In this document: one piece after another, positions 9,630-17,578 of the stretch | Layout: every line of letters begins with the position of its first letter | How positions within the stretch are numbered: the stretch's first letter is position 1 | NCBI RefSeq assembly: GCF_042433055.1 | Contig: NZ_JBHLWB010000002.1 | Coordinates: 67,637 to 131,636 of the forward strand | Length of the DNA: 64,000 bases | Reading direction: 5' to 3' | DNA from: Gallibacterium trehalosifermentans | Lineage (GTDB): Bacteria; Pseudomonadota; Gammaproteobacteria; Enterobacterales; Pasteurellaceae | The notes under the pieces: model-generated | Seen by the model: only the letters and a program-made list of their open reading frames with translations | What the model was told of the DNA's origin: nothing | Database searches by the model: none | Position numbers and translations under genes: made by a program

Positions 9630-10480
9630 ACTTTATCCTTTTGATTATAACGTTGTTGAGCTTGTTGGATTTGATACAAATCTTTTTGTAATTCACTAAA
9701 AGCAGGGATATTGTTATCACGCTCTAATAAAGTGGGTTTTGATCCAATTAATTGCAATGTAAATAAATATAATTGCCAAACTTCATGGGAAACTTGTTCT
9801 GAATGGCTATCAATTAACAAGCGTTCCCCATTTGCATCTTGATCCTCACTATAACCTGCGATATGTATTTGCTGAACAGCGGCTAATGGTAGTTGTTGTA
9901 AGTAAGCATAAGGATCTCGTTGATGATTAATTGCCGAAACGTAAACATTATTTACATCTAATAACAAACCACACCCTGTTCTTTTTACGATTTCACGAAT
10001 AAATTCTGTTTCTTCCATTTCATTTGCAGAAAATTCTACATAGGTTGATGGGTTTTCTAATAACATTTGGCGTTGTAAGCGATGTTGTAAATGATCAATA
10101 TGATCACATACCTGATTCAGTTTTTTATTGGTATAAGCTAAAGGTAATAAATCGTTATAAAAATTAACGCTATGACTTGACCAAGCAAGATGTTCGGAAA
10201 ATAGTTGTGGCTGATAGCGATGAAGTAAGGCTTTTAAGCGATCGATATGTTCTTCATCTAATTTAGTATCGCTCCCAATCGATAACCCTACACCATGTAT
10301 CGATAATGGATAAATTTCACAAATACGTTGTAAATAGTGATGCATCGCACCACCAGGAACCATATAATTTTCTGCATGAATTTCTACAAAATCAACATAA
10401 TCGGGTTGTTGTAAGATTAATTCAAAATGTTCTATTTTTAGACCTATTCCTGCGCCAGAAATGATTTTTTGATGTCCCAT
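9626..10480 (-). CDS. DUF692 multinuclear non-haem iron oxygenase (MNIO; BufB/HvfB type)
   Basis: The 284-residue protein is a TIM-barrel enzyme of the DUF692 family. Family blocks with probable metal ligands are visible: EIHAENYM near 32, SIHGVGLSIGSD near 80, SEHLAWSS near 115, LLENPSTY near 160, LLLDVNNVYVS near 193 and IHIAGYSEDQD near 228. Members use two or three iron ions and O2 to modify cysteines of a peptide precursor, for example to thiooxazole or oxazolone/thioamide groups that bind copper. The precursor gene lies 54 bases upstream and the partner protein overlaps downstream. The family call is firm; the exact modification is inferred from context. Confidence 0.92.
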   Translation of the reverse strand: MGHQKIISGAGIGLKIEHFELILQQPDYVDFVEIHAENYMVPGGAMHHYLQRICEIYPLSIHGVGLSIGSDTKLDEEHIDRLKALLHRYQPQLFSEHLAWSSHSVNFYNDLLPLAYTNKKLNQVCDHIDHLQHRLQRQMLLENPSTYVEFSANEMEETEFIREIVKRTGCGLLLDVNNVYVSAINHQRDPYAYLQQLPLAAVQQIHIAGYSEDQDANGERLLIDSHSEQVSHEVWQLYLFTLQLIGSKPTLLERDNNIPAFSELQKDLYQIQQAQQRYNQKDKV

Positions 10481-10491
10481 AAACTCTCCAA

Positions 10492-10513
10492 AAGCCTGCT
10501 ATATTGCAGGCTT
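10492..10513 (-). terminator. Intercistronic hairpin between bufferin precursor and MNIO genes
   Basis: A perfect 8-bp stem (10492-10499 with 10506-10513, loop of six) lies between the precursor stop and the DUF692 start, followed on the minus strand by TTTT then GGAGAG. It looks like a partial terminator or 3' stabiliser that would make precursor mRNA more abundant than enzyme mRNA. Confidence 0.6.
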
Positions 10514-10534
10514 ATTTTTTCTATTACCTATTAA

Positions 10535-10822
10535 TTAGGCTTTTTCGGTAAATGCTTCTAACTTACCAAATCCTGTATCAGATGTTTTGGATTCAGTTTT
10601 TAAGCAAGTTCCTGCTGGCACTAATTTCCAAGCATTTCCTTGATAATCTCGAGTTGAGCTTCCAGCACAACTTGTTCCTGGACCTGCGGCACAATCATTT
10701 TGTCCTTTGAGTGCTATACCAAAACATTTTTCTTTTGATTCCGCTTGTACACTAAGGCTTGTAGCGGTAACTAATGCGGAAGTTAGAGCTAATGAAACGG
10801 CGACTTTTTTTGAAATTGACAT
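10535..10822 (-). CDS. Bufferin-like RiPP precursor, DUF2282 family (BufA1 type)
   Basis: The likely start is ATG 10822 (MSISKKVAVSLAL), preceded by AAAGGAAA; an upstream in-frame start adds 20 unlikely residues. The 95-residue product has a Sec signal peptide with cleavage expected after VQA (residue 27). The mature part has four cysteines at 33, 44, 52 and 73 in the DUF2282 arrangement (EKCFG, NDCAAG, TSCAG, GTC). Bufferins of this family are periplasmic or secreted peptides whose central cysteines are oxidatively modified by the MNIO enzyme and then chelate copper. It is the first gene of the cluster and carries an ECF-type promoter motif. Its general family is clear; copper binding here is inference. 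Confidence 0.88.
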   Translation of the reverse strand: MSISKKVAVSLALTSALVTATSLSVQAESKEKCFGIALKGQNDCAAGPGTSCAGSSTRDYQGNAWKLVPAGTCLKTESKTSDTGFGKLEAFTEKA

Positions 10823-10910
10823 AAGATTTCCTTTTAAGAAAAAATAAAAAATGATTAAATACATAGCGATTTTTATCGCCACATGAGATTAGTTTTTCCT
10901 AATCTTATAG

Positions 10911-10940
10911 TTAGACGGAGTTATCAGTTTTTTCTTACAA
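10911..10940 (-). promoter_or_regulatory. Putative ECF-sigma promoter of the bufferin operon
   Basis: The minus strand reads TTGTAAG (10940-10934), a 16-base spacer, then CGTCTAA (10917-10911). The GTAA(G/C)-N16-CGTC pattern is typical of ECF sigma promoters. It lies about 90 bases upstream of the precursor start and faces the divergent ECF sigma gene. No similar pair was seen in front of the sigma gene itself. Confidence 0.6.
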
Positions 10941-11001
10941 CTTTTTTTAAAATTATTTAATTGAGCAAAATTAAGTTGTAATTATGTTGATGAGGAATGT
11001 G

Positions 11002-11580
11002 ATGGAATATAACGGGAAGACATTATTCTCTACTCAAGAACTTAATGAGCTTCATAATAAAATGCTAAAATTTGCCACCATACAATTAAAAGATGAACAC
11101 CTTGCAGAAGATGCTGTACAAGAAGCTTTTTATATTGCTTTCAATAAGGTAGAACAGTTTGAGCAACGAGCGAGTTTTAAGACATGGTTATTCACAATTT
11201 TAAAAAATAAAGTCATCGATATATTAAGAGAACAACAACGTTATTTATTACATAGCGATCAACAAGCAAATGAGGACGTAATAGAAAATCGTTTTTTTGA
11301 TCAAACAGAACATTGGGATATTCGATTTACACCAAAACCAATCATAAAAGCCCATTTATTAATTCATCAACAAGAATTTTGGACGATTCTTCAGTGCTGT
11401 TTAGAGCGCTTACCACAACAACAAGCAAGAGTTTTTATGATGCGTGAATTTATGGAGTTTAGTTCTGATGAAATCTGTTTTCATGAAGAAATTAGTACAT
11501 CAAATTTGAATGTCTTGCTTTATCGTGCCAGATTGAAATTACAGGATTGCTTAGTTAAAAAAGGGGTGGAGAATCATTAA
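11002..11580 (+). CDS. ECF RNA polymerase sigma factor, divergent from the bufferin operon
   Basis: The protein has region 2 near residues 15-85 (DEHLAEDAVQEAFYIAFNKV, then FKTWLFTILKNKVIDILRE) and region 4 near 130-185 (LERLPQQQARVFMMREFMEF, then SNLNVLLYRARLKLQ). The internal segment with RFF..TEHWD is typical of the sigma subfamily that pairs with small zinc-binding anti-sigma factors, as at the Neisseria RpoE/MseR locus (recalled, not checked). ATG 11002 has GAGGAA just upstream; ATG 10984 would add six residues and has no ribosome site. The stop overlaps the start of the next gene (TAATG). It most likely drives the bufferin operon. Confidence 0.9.
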   Translation: MEYNGKTLFSTQELNELHNKMLKFATIQLKDEHLAEDAVQEAFYIAFNKVEQFEQRASFKTWLFTILKNKVIDILREQQRYLLHSDQQANEDVIENRFFDQTEHWDIRFTPKPIIKAHLLIHQQEFWTILQCCLERLPQQQARVFMMREFMEFSSDEICFHEEISTSNLNVLLYRARLKLQDCLVKKGVENH

Positions 11581-11756
11581 TGTATAGCTGTAAACAAGCC
11601 AGTTTTTTACTCTCTCAAGCAAAGGAAAGAAAATTAAGGTTGAATGAAACACTTCAACTGAAGTTACATTTAGCATTTTGTTCTCATTGTCGTCAGTTTA
11701 AACTAAATTTAGAAACAATGAGTGAATTGTGTCAGGGGATTTCTAAACAAAAATAG
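11580..11756 (+). CDS. Small zinc-finger anti-sigma factor (ZAS type), 58 residues
   Basis: The gene starts on the last base of the sigma factor stop (TAATG) and encodes 58 residues beginning MYSCKQASFLLSQ. It contains H30-x3-C34-x2-C37 (LHLAFCSHCRQF), the core of zinc-binding anti-sigma domains, plus Cys4 near the N-terminus as a possible fourth ligand. The lengths and the coupling resemble sigma/anti-sigma pairs in which oxidation or metal displacement frees the sigma factor. It has no membrane segment, so it acts in the cytoplasm. It is easily missed because it is so short. A rho-independent terminator follows 14 bases later. Confidence 0.82.
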   Translation: MYSCKQASFLLSQAKERKLRLNETLQLKLHLAFCSHCRQFKLNLETMSELCQGISKQK

Positions 11757-11769
11757 AGATAATTAGAAG

Positions 11770-11808
11770 AAAAAGTGTAGAAGAATAAATCATTTTTCTA
11801 CACTTTTT
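11770..11808. terminator. Bidirectional terminator between anti-sigma gene and argH
   Basis: A perfect 13-bp stem (11770-11782 with 11796-11808) with A-tract and T-tract arms can end both the rightward sigma/anti-sigma transcript and the leftward argH transcript. Confidence 0.9.
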
Positions 11809-11825
11809 AATTCTTGCAAAAATTG

Positions 11826-13199
11826 CTATTTAATCAACTGCTTCGCTTCGGCAATCGCTTCTGCAACACGTTGTGGTGAAACACCGCCTTTTGCACAGCG
11901 TTTATTCAAGCAAGATTCTAATGACAAGATGGCATAAACATCTTCACTAATCACATCACTAAAGCGTTTAAACTCGTCAACACGTAACTCTTCTAACGCC
12001 TTAGATTTGCTAATTGCATAGACTACCGCTTCGCCAACAATATGGTGTGAATCACGGAATGGGACACCTTTTGCGACTAAATAGTCTGCTAATTCAGTGG
12101 CATTGGAATAACCTTTAAGTGCCGCATTACGCGTTTTTTCGTGATGAACTTTAATATCTTCTAAGACTAAAGCTGCCATATCTAAACACGCGTGCCATGT
12201 ATCTAACGCGTCAAAAATGCCTTCTTTATCCTCTTGCATATCTTTATTATAGGCGAGAGGTAAACCTTTTACGGTAACTAACATGCCATTTAACGCACCA
12301 ATCACACGTCCTGCTTTACCACGGATTAATTCACACGCATCAGGATTTTTCTTTTGTGGCATTAATGAAGAACCTGATGTAACGCGATCAGATAACTCTA
12401 AGAAATTAGCCTCTCCGCTATTAAAGATAATTAAATCTTCTGCATAACGAGAGAGATGTACCATACTTAATGAAGCGGTAGCGAGCAATTCAATGATGTG
12501 ATCACGATCAGAAACACTATCTAAACTATTACGTGTTGCACGAGTAAAGCCAAGGTCTTGGGCTAATTGTTCACGATCGACTGCGTAGGCTGTACCTGCT
12601 AATGCCCCAGAACCTAAAGGACAGGTATCTAAACGACGATACGCATCAGCTAAGCGAGAAAAATCACGTTCTAACATTTCAAAATAAGCCATGCACCAAT
12701 GTGCAAATGAAATGGGTTGAGCCCGTTGTAAATGGGTATAACCTGGCATTACGGTATGTTGGTTATTTTCTGCGGTAAAAATAAGCTGACTTTGCAGATG
12801 GCGAATCGCTTGTTGTAATGAAGTGATTTCTTGTTTGCACCATAATTTAATATCTAAAGCAACTTGGTCATTACGGCTACGACCTGTGTGCAATTTTTTA
12901 CCTAAATCGCCGACTTTCTCAATTAGTTTACTTTCAACCCAGCTATGAATATCTTCAGCATCATCTTGTAAAATAATTTCTGGATTATTTGCCACTAACG
13001 CTTTTAACTCAAGTAATGCCGCTTCGACTTGCTTTTGCTCTGCTGCGGTAAAAACATTTACATTGACTAATGCTTTTGACCAACCGATTGAACCATCAAT
13101 ATCTTGTTGCGCTAAGCGATAATCAAAACGTAATGAATCATTAAAGCTTTTAAAACGTTGATCTGCCGCCTGAGTAAAACGACCGCCCCAAAGTGCCAT
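11826..13199 (-). CDS. argH: Argininosuccinate lyase
   Basis: ArgH cleaves argininosuccinate to arginine and fumarate, the last arginine step. It has 457 residues, full length. It starts MALWGGRFTQ, has the HTGRSRNDQVALD block near 108 and the fumarase/ASL superfamily signature GSSLMPQKKNP near 280 with the catalytic serine. It lies downstream of argC-argB but is separated from argB by 70 bases that contain a terminator-like hairpin, so it may be expressed at a different level from argCB. Confidence 0.98.
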   Translation of the reverse strand: MALWGGRFTQAADQRFKSFNDSLRFDYRLAQQDIDGSIGWSKALVNVNVFTAAEQKQVEAALLELKALVANNPEIILQDDAEDIHSWVESKLIEKVGDLGKKLHTGRSRNDQVALDIKLWCKQEITSLQQAIRHLQSQLIFTAENNQHTVMPGYTHLQRAQPISFAHWCMAYFEMLERDFSRLADAYRRLDTCPLGSGALAGTAYAVDREQLAQDLGFTRATRNSLDSVSDRDHIIELLATASLSMVHLSRYAEDLIIFNSGEANFLELSDRVTSGSSLMPQKKNPDACELIRGKAGRVIGALNGMLVTVKGLPLAYNKDMQEDKEGIFDALDTWHACLDMAALVLEDIKVHHEKTRNAALKGYSNATELADYLVAKGVPFRDSHHIVGEAVVYAISKSKALEELRVDEFKRFSDVISEDVYAILSLESCLNKRCAKGGVSPQRVAEAIAEAKQLIK

Positions 13200-13212
13200 A
13201 ATTACCTCAATA

Positions 13213-13241
13213 TAAAAAATGAAACCGCCACGAAATGGCGG
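13213..13241 (-). terminator. Terminator-like hairpin between argB and argH
   Basis: On the minus strand, CCGCCA-TTTCG-TGGCGG (13241-13225) is followed by TTTCATTTTTT, a good intrinsic terminator shape. It lies inside what is normally a continuous argCBH operon and could act as an attenuator or partial stop. Confidence 0.75.
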
Positions 13242-13269
13242 AAGTTAATTTAAACCAAAGCCTTATTAA

Positions 13270-14046
13270 TTAAGGCTGAATTCTTGTACCTATACATTGA
13301 CCAGCAAATAAATCAGCCAGTTTTTCTGGTTTCTGCCAATTTGCGATCTCTACTGGTTGATTTAATGCTTGTGCAGCAACTAATGCTGCTTTGACTTTGA
13401 CAATCATACCATCTGTAATAACTTGATCATCTATTAATTGTTGAATTTGTGATGAATTTAACGCTGGAATTAGATTTTTTTGTTTATCTAAGACACCATC
13501 AACATCAGACAACATCACTAATTCACCTTGCAATAGTGTGGCAATCGCCGTTGCTGCTTGATCAGCATTCACATTCATTAATTGTCCTTGTGCATCAATC
13601 GCAATCGAACTGATAATTGGTAAAAATCCGCTTTGCAATAAACTGGTTAATAATGCTTGTTGTGCTGGTGCGACGTTTGCGACATGACCTAACTCAGGGT
13701 CGAGCTGCGTTGCTACAGTTAAATTGCCATCGCCTAAACTGATACCAACGGCATTTAATCCTGCTGTTTTTGCGGTTGCCACTAATTTTTTATTTGCAAT
13801 TCCTGCTAATGCTCCTGTAATAATTTCTACCTGATCAGGTGGCGTGATGCGTAATCCTTGCTTTTTGCGGACAGGTAATTGCAAACGTTGCATTAATTCA
13901 TCAACAATGCAGCCCCCACCGTGCACAATGACAATATCTCGTTGTTGTGTTTGTTTAAATTGCGCTAAGGTAGAAAGTAAGTTTTCCATTGCTTGCGGTG
14001 TATCTAATAACGCACCGCCCACTTTAATAATTAATGGTTTCATCAT
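13270..14046 (-). CDS. argB: N-acetylglutamate kinase
   Basis: ArgB phosphorylates N-acetylglutamate, the second step of arginine synthesis. It has 258 residues, as in E. coli. Typical blocks are visible: IIKVGGALLD at 5-14, IVIVHGGGCIVDEL near 38-51, and MLSDVDGVLD near 178. The first Met codon overlaps the argC stop by one base (TAATG), indicating coupling. Two ATG codons stand in tandem, so MKPLI may be the true N-terminus. Confidence 0.97.
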   Translation of the reverse strand: MMKPLIIKVGGALLDTPQAMENLLSTLAQFKQTQQRDIVIVHGGGCIVDELMQRLQLPVRKKQGLRITPPDQVEIITGALAGIANKKLVATAKTAGLNAVGISLGDGNLTVATQLDPELGHVANVAPAQQALLTSLLQSGFLPIISSIAIDAQGQLMNVNADQAATAIATLLQGELVMLSDVDGVLDKQKNLIPALNSSQIQQLIDDQVITDGMIVKVKAALVAAQALNQPVEIANWQKPEKLADLFAGQCIGTRIQP

Positions 14047-15053
14047 TAAATTAATCCTAAAACTGGGTCAAAGCCATAGCGAATATTAGCACATTGTACC
14101 GCTTGTGCCGCAGCCCCTTTTAACAAGTTATCTTCTGCTCCAACGATAATAATGTGTTGATCTTGTACCGCAAACGCAATATCGCAATATGGGGTAAACT
14201 CCACTGCTTTAATGCTTGGGAAACCTTGTTCATACAATCTAACTAAAGGTTTATCTTGATAGGCTTGTACAAAGGCAGATTGAACTTGTTCTACTGTTAC
14301 GTCTGCTTTCAATTTTGCGGTAATCGTTGCTAAAATTCCACGTTTGAAATTGCCTAAATGTGGGGTAAAAATGATCTCTCGCCCAAGATGAGTGGCAATT
14401 TCTGGTTGGTGGCGGTGGTTAAATACGCCATAAGGATTTAAACTCACTTCACAGAAACTGGAGGTTAAACTTGCTTTACGTCCTGCACCACTCACTCCAC
14501 TGACCGCATTAATCACTGGGAGTTGTTCTTCATCTAATAAATCATTGATAATTAATGGTTTTAGACAAAGTTGTGAAACGGTTGGATAACAACCAGCCAC
14601 CGCGATTAAATCTGATTGTTTGATTTGGGCTTCATTCCATTCAGCTAAGCCATAAACCGCTTTGGCTAATAAATCAGGGTATTGATGCGCAAAGCCATAA
14701 TATTTCGTATAAAACTCGGCTTGGTCAACACGATAGGCGCCAGAAAGATCGAACACTTTGCATTGATTTGCTAAGAAAATTGGCGCAAGTTGATGACTTA
14801 CCTCGTGTGCAGTAGCTAGAAAGACACAATCAGCCGTTTTAGCTAATGAGTGTAGATCGTCTGGTAGGGCTTGCAGAGAGAGGTCAACCAGATGTTTTAG
14901 TTGTGGATAAATCTCAGAAATAGGTTTATCTTTATCCAGACTATTTGCCGAAACATATAGCCCACAGAGTTCAAAATTAGGGTGTTTGGTAAGAATTTTT
15001 GCGAGTTCTGCACCTGTGTAGCCACTCGCACCGATGATGAGTGTTTTTAGCAT
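14046..15053 (-). CDS. argC: N-acetyl-gamma-glutamyl-phosphate reductase
   Basis: ArgC reduces N-acetylglutamyl phosphate to the semialdehyde using NADPH. It has 335 residues. The N-terminal Rossmann motif is IIGASGYTGAELAKIL (residues 6-21). The catalytic cysteine lies in IAVAGCYPT near 155, and the GVSGAGRKA block is near 190. It is the first gene of the leftward arg operon, divergent from argE across a short region with two ARG boxes. Confidence 0.98.
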   Translation of the reverse strand: MLKTLIIGASGYTGAELAKILTKHPNFELCGLYVSANSLDKDKPISEIYPQLKHLVDLSLQALPDDLHSLAKTADCVFLATAHEVSHQLAPIFLANQCKVFDLSGAYRVDQAEFYTKYYGFAHQYPDLLAKAVYGLAEWNEAQIKQSDLIAVAGCYPTVSQLCLKPLIINDLLDEEQLPVINAVSGVSGAGRKASLTSSFCEVSLNPYGVFNHRHQPEIATHLGREIIFTPHLGNFKRGILATITAKLKADVTVEQVQSAFVQAYQDKPLVRLYEQGFPSIKAVEFTPYCDIAFAVQDQHIIIVGAEDNLLKGAAAQAVQCANIRYGFDPVLGLI

Positions 15054-15068
15054 AATAGATAAAAATAG

Positions 15069-15104
15069 TGATTAATTATGCTAATATTTTGCATAATTAT
15101 TTTG
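15069..15104. promoter_or_regulatory. Double ARG box (ArgR operator) between argC and argE
   Basis: There are two imperfect matches to the TGAAT-N4-ATTCA operator: TGATTAATTATGCTA (15069-15083) and TGCATAATTATTTTG (15090-15104). Their centres are 21 bp apart, the spacing at which an ArgR hexamer binds a box pair. The site can repress both divergent promoters, as in E. coli argE/argCBH. Confidence 0.75.
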
Positions 15105-15133
15105 TTTGAATCAATGTTTATTTTGAGGTACTT

Positions 15134-16282
15134 ATGGCAAATCTTCCAGATTTTCTCGCTTTATACTCACAACTTATCGAAATCCCAACCATTAGTAGTA
15201 CAGATAATCCTCAATTAGATCATAGCAATAAGCCTTTAATCGAAAAATTAGCTAACTGGCTAACAGATCTAGGATTTAAAGTGGATATTTTGCCAGTCAA
15301 AGATACACGTAATAAATATAATCTACTTGCTACTTATGGTGAGGGAGAGGGCGGTTTATTGTTAGCAGGACATACTGATACCGTCCCTTTTGATGCAGGT
15401 CGTTGGCAATTTGATCCCTTTAAATTAACTGAAAAAGAGGGGCGTTTTTATGGCTTAGGTTCCGCCGATATGAAAGGTTTCTTTGCTTTTATTGTGGATA
15501 CCTTGCGTACTATGGATTTAACTAAATTACAAAAACCATTACGGATTTTAGCCACAGCTGATGAAGAAACGACTATGTTAGGAGCAAGAACTTTCGCACA
15601 ACATGCCGAGATTCGCCCTGATTGTGCCATTATTGGCGAGCCAACTTCGCTGCAACCAGTGCGAGCGCATAAGGGACATTTTAGTGATTCCGTTACCGTT
15701 ATTGGACGTTCTGGTCATTCAAGTGATCCTGATAAGGGGATTAATGCGATTGAAATTATGCATCAAGCTACTGGTCATTTAATGCAGTTACGCAATGAAT
15801 TAAAAGAAAAATTCCATAATGATTTTTTTGCTGTTCCTTATCCAACAATGAACTTTGGTTCAATTCATGGTGGTGATGCAGTAAATCGAATTTGTGGTTG
15901 TTGTGAGTTGCAATTTGATATCCGTCCGTTACCGAATATGGGACTAGAATCGTTAGATGAAATGATTCAAGAAAAACTGCAACCACTCTTTGAACAATAT
16001 GGTGATCTCATTCAAGTGAAACCCCTTCACGATGGTATTCCAGGCTATGAGTGTTCTCATAAAGCAGAAATTGTTGCAGTGGTAGAAAAGTTATTAGGCA
16101 AACCTTGTATTTCAGCAAATTACTGCACAGAGGCACCGTTTATCCAACAGCTGTGTCCTACATTGGTGTTAGGTCCAGGTTCTATTGAACAAGCGCATCA
16201 ACCTGATGAGTTTTTATCTGCTGAATTTATTCAACCAACACGTGATTTATTGAAAAAATTAATCCAGCATTTTTGCGTATAA
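15134..16282 (+). CDS. argE: Acetylornithine deacetylase
   Basis: ArgE is an M20 zinc hydrolase that removes acetate from N-acetylornithine. It has 382 residues, as in E. coli. Metal ligands and catalytic residues are visible: LLLAGHTDTVPFD near 75-87 (His and catalytic Asp), ADMKGFF near 113, TADEETTMLGA near 142 (catalytic Glu) and GEPTSLQPVRAHKGH near 170. A GAGG ribosome site lies just upstream. Its presence with argCBH implies the linear acetyl route to ornithine. Confidence 0.97.
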   Translation: MANLPDFLALYSQLIEIPTISSTDNPQLDHSNKPLIEKLANWLTDLGFKVDILPVKDTRNKYNLLATYGEGEGGLLLAGHTDTVPFDAGRWQFDPFKLTEKEGRFYGLGSADMKGFFAFIVDTLRTMDLTKLQKPLRILATADEETTMLGARTFAQHAEIRPDCAIIGEPTSLQPVRAHKGHFSDSVTVIGRSGHSSDPDKGINAIEIMHQATGHLMQLRNELKEKFHNDFFAVPYPTMNFGSIHGGDAVNRICGCCELQFDIRPLPNMGLESLDEMIQEKLQPLFEQYGDLIQVKPLHDGIPGYECSHKAEIVAVVEKLLGKPCISANYCTEAPFIQQLCPTLVLGPGSIEQAHQPDEFLSAEFIQPTRDLLKKLIQHFCV

Positions 16283-16393
16283 TTTCTCCATTTACTTAGA
16301 GGGTAAAGATAAAATTACTGTCTGAGTAGTTGCTAATAATGTGAAGAAGTAGAAAAATATGACGTTTTTATTTATTACACCATTTAAAAAATT

Positions 16394-16876
16394 ATGTTAG
16401 ATATTGTCCTTTATGAGCCTGAAATCCCACAAAATACAGGGAATATTATCCGCCTTTGTGCTAATTGCGGTTTCCGTTTACATTTAATTCACCCTCTTGG
16501 CTTCCAATGGGAGGATAAAAAATTACGTCGCTCTGGCTTGGATTACCACGAATTTACCGCAATTAAACATCACCAAAACTATGCTGAGTTTTTGGCGACA
16601 GAAAAACCAAAACGATTATTTGCGTTGACGACGAAAGGCGGTCCAGCACATAGTCAAGTACAGTTTCAGCTTGGTGATTATTTGATGTTTGGACCAGAAA
16701 CGAGAGGTATTCCAATGGATATCTTAAACACCATGCCGATTGAGCAAAAAATTCGGATTCCAATGTGTGAGAATAGTCGCAGTATGAATCTCTCCAACTC
16801 AGTGGCGGTAACCGTTTATGAAGCTTGGCGGCAATTCGGTTATCAAGGGGCAATTAATCTTTATCAGGAGATCTAA
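16394..16876 (+). CDS. trmL: tRNA (cytidine/uridine-34 2'-O)-methyltransferase TrmL
   Basis: This 160-residue minimal SPOUT methyltransferase methylates the wobble ribose of leucine tRNAs. Family motifs are N1 PEIPQNTGNIIRLCANCG near 10-27, MFGPETRGIP near 98 and the knot NLSNSVAVTVYEAWRQ near 133. It closely resembles YibK. It overlaps the exporter gene that follows by one base (TAATG). Confidence 0.96.
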   Translation: MLDIVLYEPEIPQNTGNIIRLCANCGFRLHLIHPLGFQWEDKKLRRSGLDYHEFTAIKHHQNYAEFLATEKPKRLFALTTKGGPAHSQVQFQLGDYLMFGPETRGIPMDILNTMPIEQKIRIPMCENSRSMNLSNSVAVTVYEAWRQFGYQGAINLYQEI

Positions 16877-17502
16877 TGAACGCGTTTTTACATGGCATTT
16901 TTGTAACAGGTAGTTTGATTGTAGCGATTGGCGCACAAAATGCGTTTGTGTTAAAACAAGGCTTATTAAGGCAACACGTTTTTGCTGTTGCACTGATCTG
17001 TTTTTTATGTGATGTAGTGTTATTTTGTCTGGGGGTTTTAGGCTTAGGGTCATTTATTAGCCATAACCAGACTGCTGCCGTTTCGCTCGCTTTTGTTGGA
17101 GCAGGTTTTTTATCCATTTATGGTTTGCGTGCATGGCGAAGCGCTTATCGAGGGAATGCGAGTTTACAGCTTGATTCAGGCGACAATACCACCTCTTTAA
17201 CTAAAACCATTTTACTGACATTAAGTGTAACCTTACTTAATCCACACGTTTACCTTGATACAGTTGTGATTATTGGTGGTATTGCAGGTACGTTAGCTTG
17301 GCAAGAAAAAATCGCTTTTTTAATTGGTGGATTTTGTGTTTCTGCGACGTGGTTTTTCAGTTTAGCTTATGGGACTCGTTTTCTTATTCCATTATTTAAG
17401 CAGCCTGTTACTTGGCGTGTATTAGATTTTATGATTGGAGCGATTATGTTAATGATTGCTTGGGGATTATTCCAATATGGAATGGAGCTATTGGCTAGCT
17501 AA
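16876..17502 (+). CDS. argO: LysE/ArgO family amino acid exporter
   Basis: The 208-residue inner-membrane protein has about six hydrophobic helices. The LysE family N-terminal motif GAQNAFVLKQGLLR lies at 21-34, and LNPHVYLDTVVIIGG near 120 matches the ArgO/LysE signature. The family exports basic amino acids such as arginine or lysine. It is translationally coupled to trmL and lies close to the arg genes. The exact substrate is inferred. Confidence 0.85.
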   Translation: MNAFLHGIFVTGSLIVAIGAQNAFVLKQGLLRQHVFAVALICFLCDVVLFCLGVLGLGSFISHNQTAAVSLAFVGAGFLSIYGLRAWRSAYRGNASLQLDSGDNTTSLTKTILLTLSVTLLNPHVYLDTVVIIGGIAGTLAWQEKIAFLIGGFCVSATWFFSLAYGTRFLIPLFKQPVTWRVLDFMIGAIMLMIAWGLFQYGMELLAS

Positions 17503-17505
17503 TTC

Positions 17506-17535
17506 TCGACAATTTGCAACAAATAGGGCTATAAT
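17506..17535 (+). promoter_or_regulatory. Probable sigma-70 promoter of ppa
   Basis: TCGACA (17506-17511), an 18-base spacer and TATAAT (17530-17535) lie just upstream of ppa. The ribosome site AGAAGGAA is at about 17564-17571. Confidence 0.55.
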
Positions 17536-17578
17536 CGCATGGTTTTTTACTTAATTTTTTTATTAGAAGGAATAGACA

